NCBI GenBank assembly: GCA_029262235.1 | Contig: JAJCZU010000002.1 | Location: 434,001-498,000 of the forward strand | Length of the DNA: 64,000 nt | DNA from: Candidatus Eiseniibacteriota bacterium | GTDB taxonomy: Bacteria > Orphanbacterota > Orphanbacteria > Orphanbacterales > Orphanbacteraceae | Direction: 5' to 3' | Shown: piece by piece, positions 25,516-33,035 of the stretch | Position numbering within the stretch: position 1 is the first letter of the stretch | Layout: every line of letters starts with the position of its first letter | Program-made: the position numbers and the translations under genes | The notes under the pieces: generated by a model | Database searches by the model: none | What the model was told of the DNA's origin: nothing | The model's input: only the letters and a program-made list of their open reading frames with translations

Positions 25516-26312
25516 GCGCCGGCGAGGCCGGGTACCGGAAGCTCCTCGCCGACATCGAGCGCGTCGGTACTCCGCGCGGACGGCGCACGTTCGGCCGGTA
25601 CGCGATCGAAGGAATCCGGCTGGCGGAACGTGCGGTACGCGCGGGCATCAGGCCGAGTCATGCGCTCGTTTCCACTTCGTTCGACGACGAGCGGTCGAAC
25701 CGCGTGCAATCTCTGCTCCGGGAGCTGCGCGAAGGCGGCACACTGATTGAAGTCGCCCCTGACGACGTGCTCCTCACTCTCTCCGAAGGGCGTAAAGACG
25801 GGAACATCGTCACGCTCGTTACGCTCCCCGCATCGCGCACACTTCACTCGCTGATCGAAGCCGCTCCGGTACTGCTCGTCGCGTGCGATGTGGAGGATCC
25901 CGGCAACATCGGCGCGATGGCACGCACCTCTCTCGCGGCCGGCGCGCCGTTCCTGACTGTCGGTCGAAGCGACCTCTATCATCCGCGTGCCGTACGCATC
26001 GGACGCGGCAGCCATTTCCGCATCGTGCACCGTCACTACGAGAGCTACGACGACTTCGCGAAGGAGTGCGCACAGGAAAACGTGACCCTTTACGCCAGCG
26101 TTTCGAGCGGAGGACTGACGCCGCGCGACCTCGCGGAGCGGCTGCGCCGTCCGGCCGCGCTCCTGATGGGGCAGGAAGCGTTCGGCCTCTCGCGCGAGGC
26201 AATCGAGGCGAGCGAGGAGCGCGTCACGATTCCGATGGCGACACCGATGGACTCTCTTTCCGTGAGCGCCGCGTCCGCTATTCTTCTCTACGAGTTCCTG
26301 CAGCGCACATGA
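25512..26312 (+). CDS. SpoU/TrmH-family RNA 2'-O-methyltransferase
   Basis: 266 residues from TTG 25512, overlapping the glgB stop (TTGA). An N-terminal RNA-binding substrate domain (YAIEGIRLAERAVRAG) leads to the SPOUT knot: DVEDPGNIGAMARTSLAAG, LLMGQEAFGLS and IPMATPMDSLSVSAASAILL, the three family motifs. It would methylate a ribose in tRNA or 23S rRNA using S-adenosylmethionine; which nucleotide cannot be told. It is probably a passenger at the operon end, though its overlap with glgB is tight. The downstream gene is convergent. Confidence 0.88.
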   Translation: MSAGEAGYRKLLADIERVGTPRGRRTFGRYAIEGIRLAERAVRAGIRPSHALVSTSFDDERSNRVQSLLRELREGGTLIEVAPDDVLLTLSEGRKDGNIVTLVTLPASRTLHSLIEAAPVLLVACDVEDPGNIGAMARTSLAAGAPFLTVGRSDLYHPRAVRIGRGSHFRIVHRHYESYDDFAKECAQENVTLYASVSSGGLTPRDLAERLRRPAALLMGQEAFGLSREAIEASEERVTIPMATPMDSLSVSAASAILLYEFLQRT

Positions 26313-26313
26313 A

Positions 26314-26339
26314 AGAGCCGGAGCTTGCGCCCCGGCTCT
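26314..26339. terminator. Hairpin at the end of the ATP-grasp/glgB arm
   Basis: AGAGCCGG (26314-26321) pairs with CCGGCTCT (26332-26339), starting one base after the methyltransferase stop. No T run follows. Confidence 0.4.
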
Positions 26340-26382
26340 CGTATCGACTCCCGTTTGCCCGGCGCTTCGACGCGCCCGCGAT

Positions 26383-27222
26383 CTACTGTTCCGTTCCGCT
26401 GATTACGACCGGGCAGTCCGCGTCTTCCTGGTACTTGTCCCAGCACGCTTTCTCACCGTCGTTGTAGTCCGCGGCTTCAATGCTTCCCGTACCGTCCCCG
26501 TTCCAGATGATGAAGAGATCTTCGTCGCCGGCGTTGCTCGTGTACGAAACTTCGTGACGCTCGCCCTGGCGTTCGTAGCTCAGTTCCGCGCCCGGGTTTT
26601 CGTCGAGATCGGTGAACGTGAGTTCTTCACGATTCCCTTCGGACAGCCAGTCGATGCGTGCCACGACCGGATCTCCCGCACGATGGAAGTCATGGAAGCG
26701 CCAGAAGCCGGAGTCGCCGTCGTTCGCGCTTTCCCCTTCGAACCAGAGTTCGTTCGCAAAGTCTTCCGCCGTGTTCGAAACGCGCAGCTCCCAGGTCACA
26801 TGGTCGTTCTCGGGCGTGCCCTTGAGGCGGATCTCGGCCTCTTCGCTGCCGTCAACCCACGTATAGACCCAGATGTAGGATCCGTCGTCCTGCGGGCTCG
26901 GCACCGTGTGCAGCGCGAGCGAGAACGCGAGCACCGGCGGCGTCAGTACGAATTCAGTGATCACTCCGATCACGGCAAGGCGTACACGGGCGTTGAAGAA
27001 ATTCCAGCGGGCGGCTTCCGCCTTTTCGCTTCCGATATCGTCGAGCTGGAAGAAGTCGAATGCAAAGTCGAGCTTCTCCGCCGGCGGCAGCACGGGGGCT
27101 TCGGCCTGCTGGTTGTTGTTGCCCGGGTCCGAAGGCGCGGTCGTCTGGTTACACCCGGATCCGGCTGTGATCAGATTGGCGGTCAGGAGCATCGAGGCGA
27201 TCCATTTGATTCTGCGGTTCAT
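26383..27222 (-). CDS. Lipoprotein of unknown function under sigma-54 control
   Basis: 279 residues, ATG behind AAAAGGAGA. Signal peptide ending AGSGC (lipid-modified Cys about 24), then a disordered linker (NQTTAPSDPGNNNQQ). The mature part is acidic and beta-rich with many aromatic residues (WVYTWVDGSEEAEIRLKG, VTWELRVSN, GFWRFHDFHRAGDP, DEDLFIIWNGDGTGSIEA), which looks like a compact beta-sandwich or lipocalin-like fold, but no family is recognised. The last residues include a Cys pair (KACWDKYQEDADCP). The gene stands alone with its own sigma-54 promoter and upstream palindromes, so it is likely produced under a specific stress or nutrient cue. Confidence 0.72.
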   Translation of the reverse strand: MNRRIKWIASMLLTANLITAGSGCNQTTAPSDPGNNNQQAEAPVLPPAEKLDFAFDFFQLDDIGSEKAEAARWNFFNARVRLAVIGVITEFVLTPPVLAFSLALHTVPSPQDDGSYIWVYTWVDGSEEAEIRLKGTPENDHVTWELRVSNTAEDFANELWFEGESANDGDSGFWRFHDFHRAGDPVVARIDWLSEGNREELTFTDLDENPGAELSYERQGERHEVSYTSNAGDEDLFIIWNGDGTGSIEAADYNDGEKACWDKYQEDADCPVVISGTEQ

Positions 27223-27283
27223 CGGAATCTCCTTTTCTTGTCCCCGGGGGGACGGGTTTTCTCGGTCGTTGAACCTGGGTAGT

Positions 27284-27298
27284 GCATACCGCGTGCCA
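27284..27298 (-). promoter_or_regulatory. Sigma-54 promoter of the lipoprotein gene
   Basis: On the minus strand TGGCAC (27298-27293), GCGGT, ATGC (27287-27284), followed by A. It matches TGGCAC-N5-TTGC with a single change, and the invariant GG and GC are in register. The start would fall near 27272, leaving a 50-base leader with the AGGAG site. Confidence 0.7.
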
Positions 27299-27359
27299 CA
27301 GCGTCCCGAACGGATAGAAGTCTTATAAGGTGTTGTTATGAAACAGCTAATAAAGCCAT

Positions 27360-27422
27360 CTCACAGCGAGGTGAGGCTCTGTTTTCCTGTGGCGATGGTT
27401 CACGGGTGCTGTGAAGATTCAC
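27360..27422 (-). promoter_or_regulatory. Palindromes upstream of the sigma-54 promoter, possible activator sites
   Basis: CTCAC-N6-GTGAG (27360-27375) and TTCAC-N7-GTGAA-N2-TTCAC (27399-27422). They begin 62 and 101 bases upstream of the -24 element, the usual range for enhancer sites of NtrC-family activators. Which activator binds is unknown. Confidence 0.4.
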
Positions 27423-27495
27423 GAATGGGGGATTTCGAAAGCGGGGGAGAGGTCCGATATAGTAGGAAGAGTTCCGTCATGATCCGAGGAACCCG

Positions 27496-27501
27496 TATAC
27501 T
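27496..27501 (+). promoter_or_regulatory. Possible -10 box of the ACP operon
   Basis: TATACT, five of six matches to TATAAT, 27 bases before ATG 27528. No convincing -35. TATAGT at 27458-27463 is an alternative. Confidence 0.35.
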
Positions 27502-27527
27502 GGCGGCGCCCTGAATGAGGAGCGAGT

Positions 27528-27761
27528 ATGAGTCCTGCCGACATCGTCATGGAGACCGTGCGCGAGGTACTGAAGGAGAACGGCCACGACCCCGTTCCGC
27601 TGACCCCGGCCACGAACCTGCTGCAACAGACGCCTCTCGATTCCATGGGGCTTGCCGTCGTCGTTCTCCGTCTCGAGGAGAAGACGGGAAAGGACCCGTT
27701 CGCCGCCGGATTCCGCCTCTTCCAAACCGTCGAGGAACTTGCCGCCCTTTATGAACCCTGA
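27528..27761 (+). CDS. Acyl carrier protein
   Basis: 77 residues, ATG behind GAGGAG. The pantetheine attachment motif is LDSMGLAVVVLRLEE (Ser about 38), with Met replacing the more usual Leu after Ser. The four-helix length is right for a stand-alone carrier protein. It is the first gene of a seven-gene overlapping unit whose next gene is an adenylating enzyme, so this is a dedicated carrier rather than the housekeeping fatty-acid ACP. The cargo is unknown. No phosphopantetheinyl transferase is in the window. Confidence 0.88.
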   Translation: MSPADIVMETVREVLKENGHDPVPLTPATNLLQQTPLDSMGLAVVVLRLEEKTGKDPFAAGFRLFQTVEELAALYEP

Positions 27762-29025
27762 TTGGATCATCAACGGACGCCGGTACGCCGAAGACGACCT
27801 GGCTGCGATCGCGGCCGGTATTGACGGCCTGCAGCAGGCCGCCCGCATTCTGGTCCGATCTCCCGACCCGGTGCTCTACTACGCCGTTCTGGCTCATTCC
27901 GAATGCAAAGACGCTTTTCTGTTCGCGCTGCCGCATTCCATGCCTGCATCCGCCGTGCAGGACATCGTGCGATCGGCCGATGTGGATCTGGTAATCGAAG
28001 GGAATGCGGACGCGCCCCGCGTCTCGAAACCGGAGACGGCCGGGCGCACAGAGTCCGCTGCACCGGATCGCGGCGGAATCTGCATTTTCACGACCGGCAC
28101 GACCGGGGGTCCGAAGGGCGTGGTCCATTCCTGGAACACGATCGCGGCCTCTTCGCGCCATGTGCCCGGCGTTCTCGGGGGCGCGGTCTGGTGGCTCGCC
28201 TATCAAATGACTTCGTATGCCGGCCTTCAGGTCTACTTCAGCGCGCGCCGGAGCGGCGGTACGCTCGTCGCCCTGACGAACCGGGATCCCGCTGCGGTGG
28301 CCGGCGCGATCGTGAGCGCGGGCGTGACCATCATTTCCGCGACGCCGACTTACTGGCGCTGGCTCGCCCAGGGCTGGCCGTCCGCCATCGAGAAACCGGC
28401 GCTGCTGCGTGCGACGCTTGGCGGGGAGGTCGTGACGCAGGAAACGCTCGATCTCGTACGCGAAACGTTCCGGCCGCAGGGAATCACGCACATCTACGCC
28501 TCGTCGGAAGCGGGCACCGCTATTGTCGTTTCAGACGGACTCGCCGGATTCCCGAAGGCGCTCGCGGAAGAAGGGCGGGGGGGAGCGGCCGAATGCAAGG
28601 TGGAGGGTGGAGAGCTGTTCGTCCGGTCGACGACGCAGATGGCGCGCTACTGGAACGGGGAGGAGCTTCGTGACGGCTGGATCCCCACGGGCGATCTCGT
28701 CGAGGAGCGGGATGACCGGTACTTTTTCTGCGGCCGGGCCGACGGCCGCATCAACGCGGGGGGCGCGAAAGTGAATCCGGAACGCGTGGAGGAAGCGCTC
28801 GAGCGCCTGCCCATGATTCGCGTCGCGCTCGTCTACGCGAAGGCGAGTCCGATCGTAGGCGATCTGCTTGCCGCGGACGTCGAATGGGCGGGCCCCGCGG
28901 CCTTCGACGCAGGACAAGTAAGAGCGGGGCTTACGAAAATGCTCGCACCGCATGAGATTCCCCCCTACATTCGGGTTGTCGATCGCATACCGATGTCCGA
29001 AAACGGAAAGAAAGTTCGTGTCTAA
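27751..29025 (+). CDS. AMP-dependent acyl/aryl-ACP ligase
   Basis: 424 residues from ATG 27751, overlapping the ACP gene by 11 bases. ANL-family motifs: P-loop IFTTGTTGGPKGVVHSW, ASSEAGTAI (A5-like), GWIPTGDLVE (A7), RINAGGAKVNPERVEEAL (A8) and SENGKKVRV with the A10 Lys. At 424 residues it is shorter than acyl-CoA synthetases (about 550), mostly in the N-terminal part. It should adenylate a carboxylic acid and load it on the adjacent ACP. No ketosynthase is present, so the acid is probably not extended here. Confidence 0.85.
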   Translation: MNPDWIINGRRYAEDDLAAIAAGIDGLQQAARILVRSPDPVLYYAVLAHSECKDAFLFALPHSMPASAVQDIVRSADVDLVIEGNADAPRVSKPETAGRTESAAPDRGGICIFTTGTTGGPKGVVHSWNTIAASSRHVPGVLGGAVWWLAYQMTSYAGLQVYFSARRSGGTLVALTNRDPAAVAGAIVSAGVTIISATPTYWRWLAQGWPSAIEKPALLRATLGGEVVTQETLDLVRETFRPQGITHIYASSEAGTAIVVSDGLAGFPKALAEEGRGGAAECKVEGGELFVRSTTQMARYWNGEELRDGWIPTGDLVEERDDRYFFCGRADGRINAGGAKVNPERVEEALERLPMIRVALVYAKASPIVGDLLAADVEWAGPAAFDAGQVRAGLTKMLAPHEIPPYIRVVDRIPMSENGKKVRV

Positions 29026-29740
29026 ACAGATTCTTCTTTCGGGAGGCGCGCGCGGTCTCGGCGCAGCCATGGCCGAGGCACTCCTGGTTGACGGCTATAC
29101 CGTGAGCACGTTCAGCAGAAACCGTACGCTCGAGGTCGATCGTCTCGCTTCGATCGCGGGGGATCGTTTCCACTACCGCACTCTCGATCTTGCTTCGGAC
29201 GATCTCGATGCATTCGTGGAGGACGCGGTGCGCGACAACGGTCCGATCTACGGCGTGATCAATAACGCCGCGGTCGTGCAGGAGGGCATTCTCGCCACGC
29301 TGCCCGAGGTCGAGATCGAGTCGATGGTCGCCGTGAATCTGACGGGCGCGATTCGCCTCGCCCGTCTGGCGCTGCGGACGATGATTCAGAACGAGGGCGG
29401 CCGAATCCTGAACATTTCGTCGATCATCGGAACGCGTGGATACAACGGGCTTGCGGTTTACTCCGCCACGAAAGCCGGCCTCGACGGGTTCACGCGCAGT
29501 CTCGCCCGGGAAGTGGGGCGCAAGGGGATCACCGTAAACGCGATCGCGCCCGGTTACTTCGAAACGGATCTTTCGTCGACGCTTACGGAAGTCCAGAAGA
29601 TGCAGATCGTTCGGCGGACGCCGCTTCGCCGCCTGGCCACGCCGGAAGATATCGTTCCTCTCGTTCGCTTCCTGCTTTCGAGCGATGCGAGCTTCATTAC
29701 AGGCCAGACCATTCTCGTCGACGGCGGCATCTCCAGCTGA
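29018..29740 (+). CDS. Short-chain dehydrogenase, 3-oxoacyl-ACP-reductase-like
   Basis: 240 residues from GTG 29018, overlapping the ligase by 8 bases. Classical SDR: LSGGARGLGAAMAEAL (nucleotide loop, with SGGARGLG instead of TGGxxGIG), INNAAVV, ILNISSIIG, YSATKAGLDGF (Tyr and Lys) and TGQTILVDGGI at the C-terminus, typical of FabG. The likely reaction is NADPH-dependent reduction of a keto group, possibly on the ACP-bound acid. It could instead reduce a sugar nucleotide. Next gene follows after 7 bases. Confidence 0.87.
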   Translation: MSKQILLSGGARGLGAAMAEALLVDGYTVSTFSRNRTLEVDRLASIAGDRFHYRTLDLASDDLDAFVEDAVRDNGPIYGVINNAAVVQEGILATLPEVEIESMVAVNLTGAIRLARLALRTMIQNEGGRILNISSIIGTRGYNGLAVYSATKAGLDGFTRSLAREVGRKGITVNAIAPGYFETDLSSTLTEVQKMQIVRRTPLRRLATPEDIVPLVRFLLSSDASFITGQTILVDGGISS

Positions 29741-29747
29741 GGAACGT

Positions 29748-30518
29748 ATGAGCGAGTTGCAAGAAAGTCAGTTCATCCGCGAGAAGCTGCACAGCGGCGG
29801 CGGGTCTGCATTCGCACGCTATCGGGAGCTTCTCGTCGGAGACGGCTCGATCTTCGCGCTGCTGAAACTCGAGATCATCACGGGGCTGCTGGGCTGGATC
29901 CCGGGGGCGCCGGGGCTCGTTCTTCGCAAGCTGTTCTATCCGTCGCTGTTCGCGAAAACAGGTGGCGGGATCGTGTTCGGGCGCCAGCTCGTGATCCGAA
30001 ACCCCCAGAACATCACGCTCGGACGCGGCGTTACGATCGATGACTACGCGCTCCTCGACGGGAGAGGCGCAGGCCCCGGCGGCTTCGTCGTGGGCGACCG
30101 GGTCTTTATCGGCCGTTACGCCATCCTGCATTCGAAGGTAGGCGAAGTCACCGTAGGAGACGACGTGAACATCGGTACGGGGACGGTGGTCGTTGCGCAG
30201 GGGGGCGTAAAAATCGGAAACGCCACGCAGATCGCGGGCAACTGCAAGTTAGCAGGCGGTCTCTTTCAGTTCGATGCGGGCGCGCCGAAGGATCGCCCGT
30301 TCACCCGGTACACGAAGGGACCGGTCGTCATCGAGGATCGCTGCTTCCTGGGAGGCGGCGTGCACGTCACCGACGGAATCACGATCGGACGCTGTTCGAT
30401 GATCGGCACGGGCAGCGTCGTGATGTCCGATGTCCCGGCGTTTTCCATTCACATGCCGCGGCCCGGCATGATCATGGGGACCACCGTTCCAGAAGACGCC
30501 CGTGAAGATCTGCATTGA
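29748..30518 (+). CDS. Left-handed beta-helix (hexapeptide) acyltransferase
   Basis: 256 residues from ATG 29748. After about 65 residues with a hydrophobic segment (LLKLEIITGLLGWIPGAPGLVL), hexapeptide repeats build the beta-helix: IVFGRQLVIRNPQNITLGRGVTI, FVVGDRVFIGRYAIL, VTVGDDVNIGTGTVV and GPVVIEDRCFLGGGVHV, ending IGTGSVVMSDVP. This resembles WbbJ/maltose acetyltransferase-type enzymes that O-acylate sugars. With the ACP and ligase upstream it may use acyl-ACP as donor to decorate a glycan. It overlaps the next gene by 17 bases. Confidence 0.85.
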   Translation: MSELQESQFIREKLHSGGGSAFARYRELLVGDGSIFALLKLEIITGLLGWIPGAPGLVLRKLFYPSLFAKTGGGIVFGRQLVIRNPQNITLGRGVTIDDYALLDGRGAGPGGFVVGDRVFIGRYAILHSKVGEVTVGDDVNIGTGTVVVAQGGVKIGNATQIAGNCKLAGGLFQFDAGAPKDRPFTRYTKGPVVIEDRCFLGGGVHVTDGITIGRCSMIGTGSVVMSDVPAFSIHMPRPGMIMGTTVPEDAREDLH

Positions 30519-31608
30519 CGCACGGAGCCCGGGCCGCGCCGGGATCCTGACGTACTCCCGCTGCCTTCTCCAGGGACTATCGGCGCTGGACTGCGACCAC
30601 GAGTTCATCGTGCTCACGGCGCCCGGCGATGAGCCGTGGAACCTGCCCGGCATTCGCGAAATCCGTATCCCGTCCCGCAATCCCGCACACTGGATGCTCT
30701 GGAGCAACACGGTCCTTCCGCGCCTTCTCGCGCGAGAGGGAGTCACCGTTTACCATTCCCTGAAGCACATCACGAACCTCCGCGGCCGTTTCAAGAAGGT
30801 GGTCACGTTTCACAGCGCGCGGTTTCTCATCTATCCGAAACATTACAAGTGGTACGACTACGCGTACTGGCGCACGATGTGTCCACTGGCCGCGCGTTCT
30901 TACGACGCCGTGATTACGGTTTCCGATGCGGAGACGAAGCACTACTCGGGAGGCTTCGGCATTCCGGCGTCGCGGTTTCATTCGATTCATCTCGCCTGCG
31001 ACCAACGGTTCGCACCGGTAGCGGATGCGTCGGAACGCGCTGCCGTTCGCGCGCGGTTTGCACTGCCCGAAAAGTTTCTTCTTTATGTGGGAAGAATCAA
31101 TCCCGTCAAGAATCTTGAAACCCTGGTGCGCGCTTTCGCGCTCTCGTGCGGGGAAGACGGGATCGAACAGGACCTTGTGATCGTGGGGCACGAGTCGTGG
31201 CATTCGTCTGCCGTGAAAAAGGTCGTCAAGGAGGCGGGTATCGCGAGCCGTGTTCACTTCGTGGGCCCGATCTACGACGAACTGCCCGCGGTCTACTCGC
31301 TCGCGGATCTGTTCGTGTTCCCTTCCTATTATGAGGCGTTTCCAGCCGTGCCGCTCGAGGCGATGACCTGCGGGGCGCCAGTCCTCTGCTCCCGCGCCGG
31401 GGGCCTGCCGGAAGGCGTGGGGAATGCGGCCGTCATGGTGGCCCCGACAGACGGCGACGGCTTTCGCAGGGAGCTCACGAAGCTGGCGAAAAGCGCGGAG
31501 CTTCGCGAAGAGCTCCGGCGCAAAGGGTTCGAGCGCGTGAAACGTTTCTCGTGGGAGTCCACGGCCCGGCAGACGGTCGCGCTCTACGAGGAGGTCGCAC
31601 GCCGGTGA
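30502..31608 (+). CDS. Family 4 glycosyltransferase
   Basis: 368 residues, GTG start inside the acyltransferase gene. GT-B fold: MKICIDARSPGRAGILTYSRCL at the N-terminus, then LLYVGRINPVKNLETLVRAF, LVIVGHESW, VHFVGPIYDELPAVYSLADLFVFPSYYEAFPAVPLEAMTCGAPVLCS with the EX7E signature. It matches WcaI/mannosyltransferase-like GT4 enzymes. It probably adds a sugar to a lipid-linked intermediate that the next gene's flippase exports. GTGA overlap with the flippase gene. Confidence 0.9.
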   Translation: MKICIDARSPGRAGILTYSRCLLQGLSALDCDHEFIVLTAPGDEPWNLPGIREIRIPSRNPAHWMLWSNTVLPRLLAREGVTVYHSLKHITNLRGRFKKVVTFHSARFLIYPKHYKWYDYAYWRTMCPLAARSYDAVITVSDAETKHYSGGFGIPASRFHSIHLACDQRFAPVADASERAAVRARFALPEKFLLYVGRINPVKNLETLVRAFALSCGEDGIEQDLVIVGHESWHSSAVKKVVKEAGIASRVHFVGPIYDELPAVYSLADLFVFPSYYEAFPAVPLEAMTCGAPVLCSRAGGLPEGVGNAAVMVAPTDGDGFRRELTKLAKSAELREELRRKGFERVKRFSWESTARQTVALYEEVARR

Positions 31609-33035
31609 AACGCGTCAGCATGGTGCGAAATATCCTGCTTTCGGGAATCGCGCGCGCCAGCGACGCCGTTCTGCTGCTGCTGCTCATTCTTGCCGCGCGC
31701 CAGCTCGGAGACGAACGGTACGGGCGTTTTGCATTCGGCCTTGCGTTCGTGGGACTCTTCGAAGTGGCGGCGGACTTCGGCCTTCGCGAACTCGTGATCC
31801 GCGAAGTAGGGCGCGACCGTTCGCAGGCGAAATGGTTTGTGGCCCACGCCATGACATGGAAAGTGGTGTATGCGTCGCTGATGACGCTGCTGGTCGGCGG
31901 TATCACCTGGTTCCTCCCGGTCTCGGACGAACAGAAAACGGTGATCTGGATCCTGCTCGCCGCCGCGATCTTCCGTTCCTTCCGATTTTTCTTTCGCAGC
32001 GTTCTTATCGCCCACGAAGCATTCGGAACGGAAACACGCACGCTCGCTGTCGAGCGGACGTTGCTCGTTCTAGTCTGCGGCGGCGTACTGCTTGCCGGCT
32101 ACGGCCTTGTGCCGTTTGCGCTCTCATTTGCCGCCGCGAGCTTCGCGAACACGGTTCTGTTTCTGTTCGTGACACAGAGAAGTACGGGCACGCTCGGTTT
32201 CGCGCGCGAGCAGCAGGCGCTTCGCACCTTGTTTCAAAGTTCGGTCCCTTTCTGGCTCACCGCGGCGGCCATGGGACTGTATTTCAAGCTGGACTCGATC
32301 ATGCTTTCGTTCATGAGGGGCGACGCGGAGGTCGGCTGGTACAACGCGGCCTACCGCATCATCGAGGGCACTGTCGTCATTCCGTCAACGCTCTACTACG
32401 CACTCTTCCCGCGACTCTCCGCTCTCTTTTCAGAAGATCCCGCAGCGCTGCGTTCCGTTACCGAACGCGGACTGAAAGCCGTGATCGGCGCGGGGTTTCT
32501 GCTGGCAGGAATGGGAACGCTTCTCGCGACCCCCTTGATGATCGTCATTTACGGCGCGGACTACGCACCTTCCATCATCTCGTTTCGCATTCTCTCCTCG
32601 AGCCTCCCGTTCTTCTTTGGCTGGACCTTCATGATTGCGGTTTTGAATGCGATTCATCGCGCCACCCTGCCTTTTCTGGGATTGCTGATCGGCTCGCTCC
32701 TGAACGTGGGGCTGAACTTCTGGCTGATCCCGCGTTACGGATATGTGGGCGCCAGCATCGCGACCGCGCTCGCGGAAATCTTCCTGTTCGCATTTCTATG
32801 GCGGGCGCTTGGTGCGGCAGGCTATCGGTCTTCTCTCGCGGCATGCCTGCTGAAGCCGGCACTCGCGGCCTCTGTGGCCCTGGCGGCCGTCTTCTCGCTG
32901 CCGGTGGTTCCTTCTTTGCGCGCGTTGCTGTTCGGGCTACTCTTCGCGGGAATGCTGGCGGCCCTTCGCTTCGCCGACAGGGAGGAACGCGCCTGGATCG
33001 CAGAACGCATCCGTAGAATCGGGAGGAGCAGATGA
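31605..33035 (+). CDS. Polysaccharide flippase (Wzx/MATE-like)
   Basis: 476 residues, GTG 31605, with about 12-14 predicted hydrophobic helices. The opening NILLSGIARASDAVLLLLLILAARQLG, followed by YGRFAFGLAFVGLFEVAADFGL and VIREVGRD, is the usual start of the oligosaccharide-flippase family (PST/MVF). It should move a lipid-linked oligosaccharide across the inner membrane. Its place between a glycosyltransferase and a secreted-type deacetylase fits surface-glycan assembly. No Wzy polymerase is recognisable in the window. Confidence 0.9.
   Translation: MKRVSMVRNILLSGIARASDAVLLLLLILAARQLGDERYGRFAFGLAFVGLFEVAADFGLRELVIREVGRDRSQAKWFVAHAMTWKVVYASLMTLLVGGITWFLPVSDEQKTVIWILLAAAIFRSFRFFFRSVLIAHEAFGTETRTLAVERTLLVLVCGGVLLAGYGLVPFALSFAAASFANTVLFLFVTQRSTGTLGFAREQQALRTLFQSSVPFWLTAAAMGLYFKLDSIMLSFMRGDAEVGWYNAAYRIIEGTVVIPSTLYYALFPRLSALFSEDPAALRSVTERGLKAVIGAGFLLAGMGTLLATPLMIVIYGADYAPSIISFRILSSSLPFFFGWTFMIAVLNAIHRATLPFLGLLIGSLLNVGLNFWLIPRYGYVGASIATALAEIFLFAFLWRALGAAGYRSSLAACLLKPALAASVALAAVFSLPVVPSLRALLFGLLFAGMLAALRFADREERAWIAERIRRIGRSR

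Larger units (their letters stand above)
27223..27527. other. 305-base divergent regulatory region
   Basis: No gene is visible. It holds the ribosome site and sigma-54 promoter of the minus-strand lipoprotein, two groups of palindromes further up, and weak sigma-70-like -10 boxes (TATAGT 27458-27463, TATACT 27496-27501) for the ACP operon on the plus strand. It is less GC-rich than its surroundings, as expected for a control region. Confidence 0.6.
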
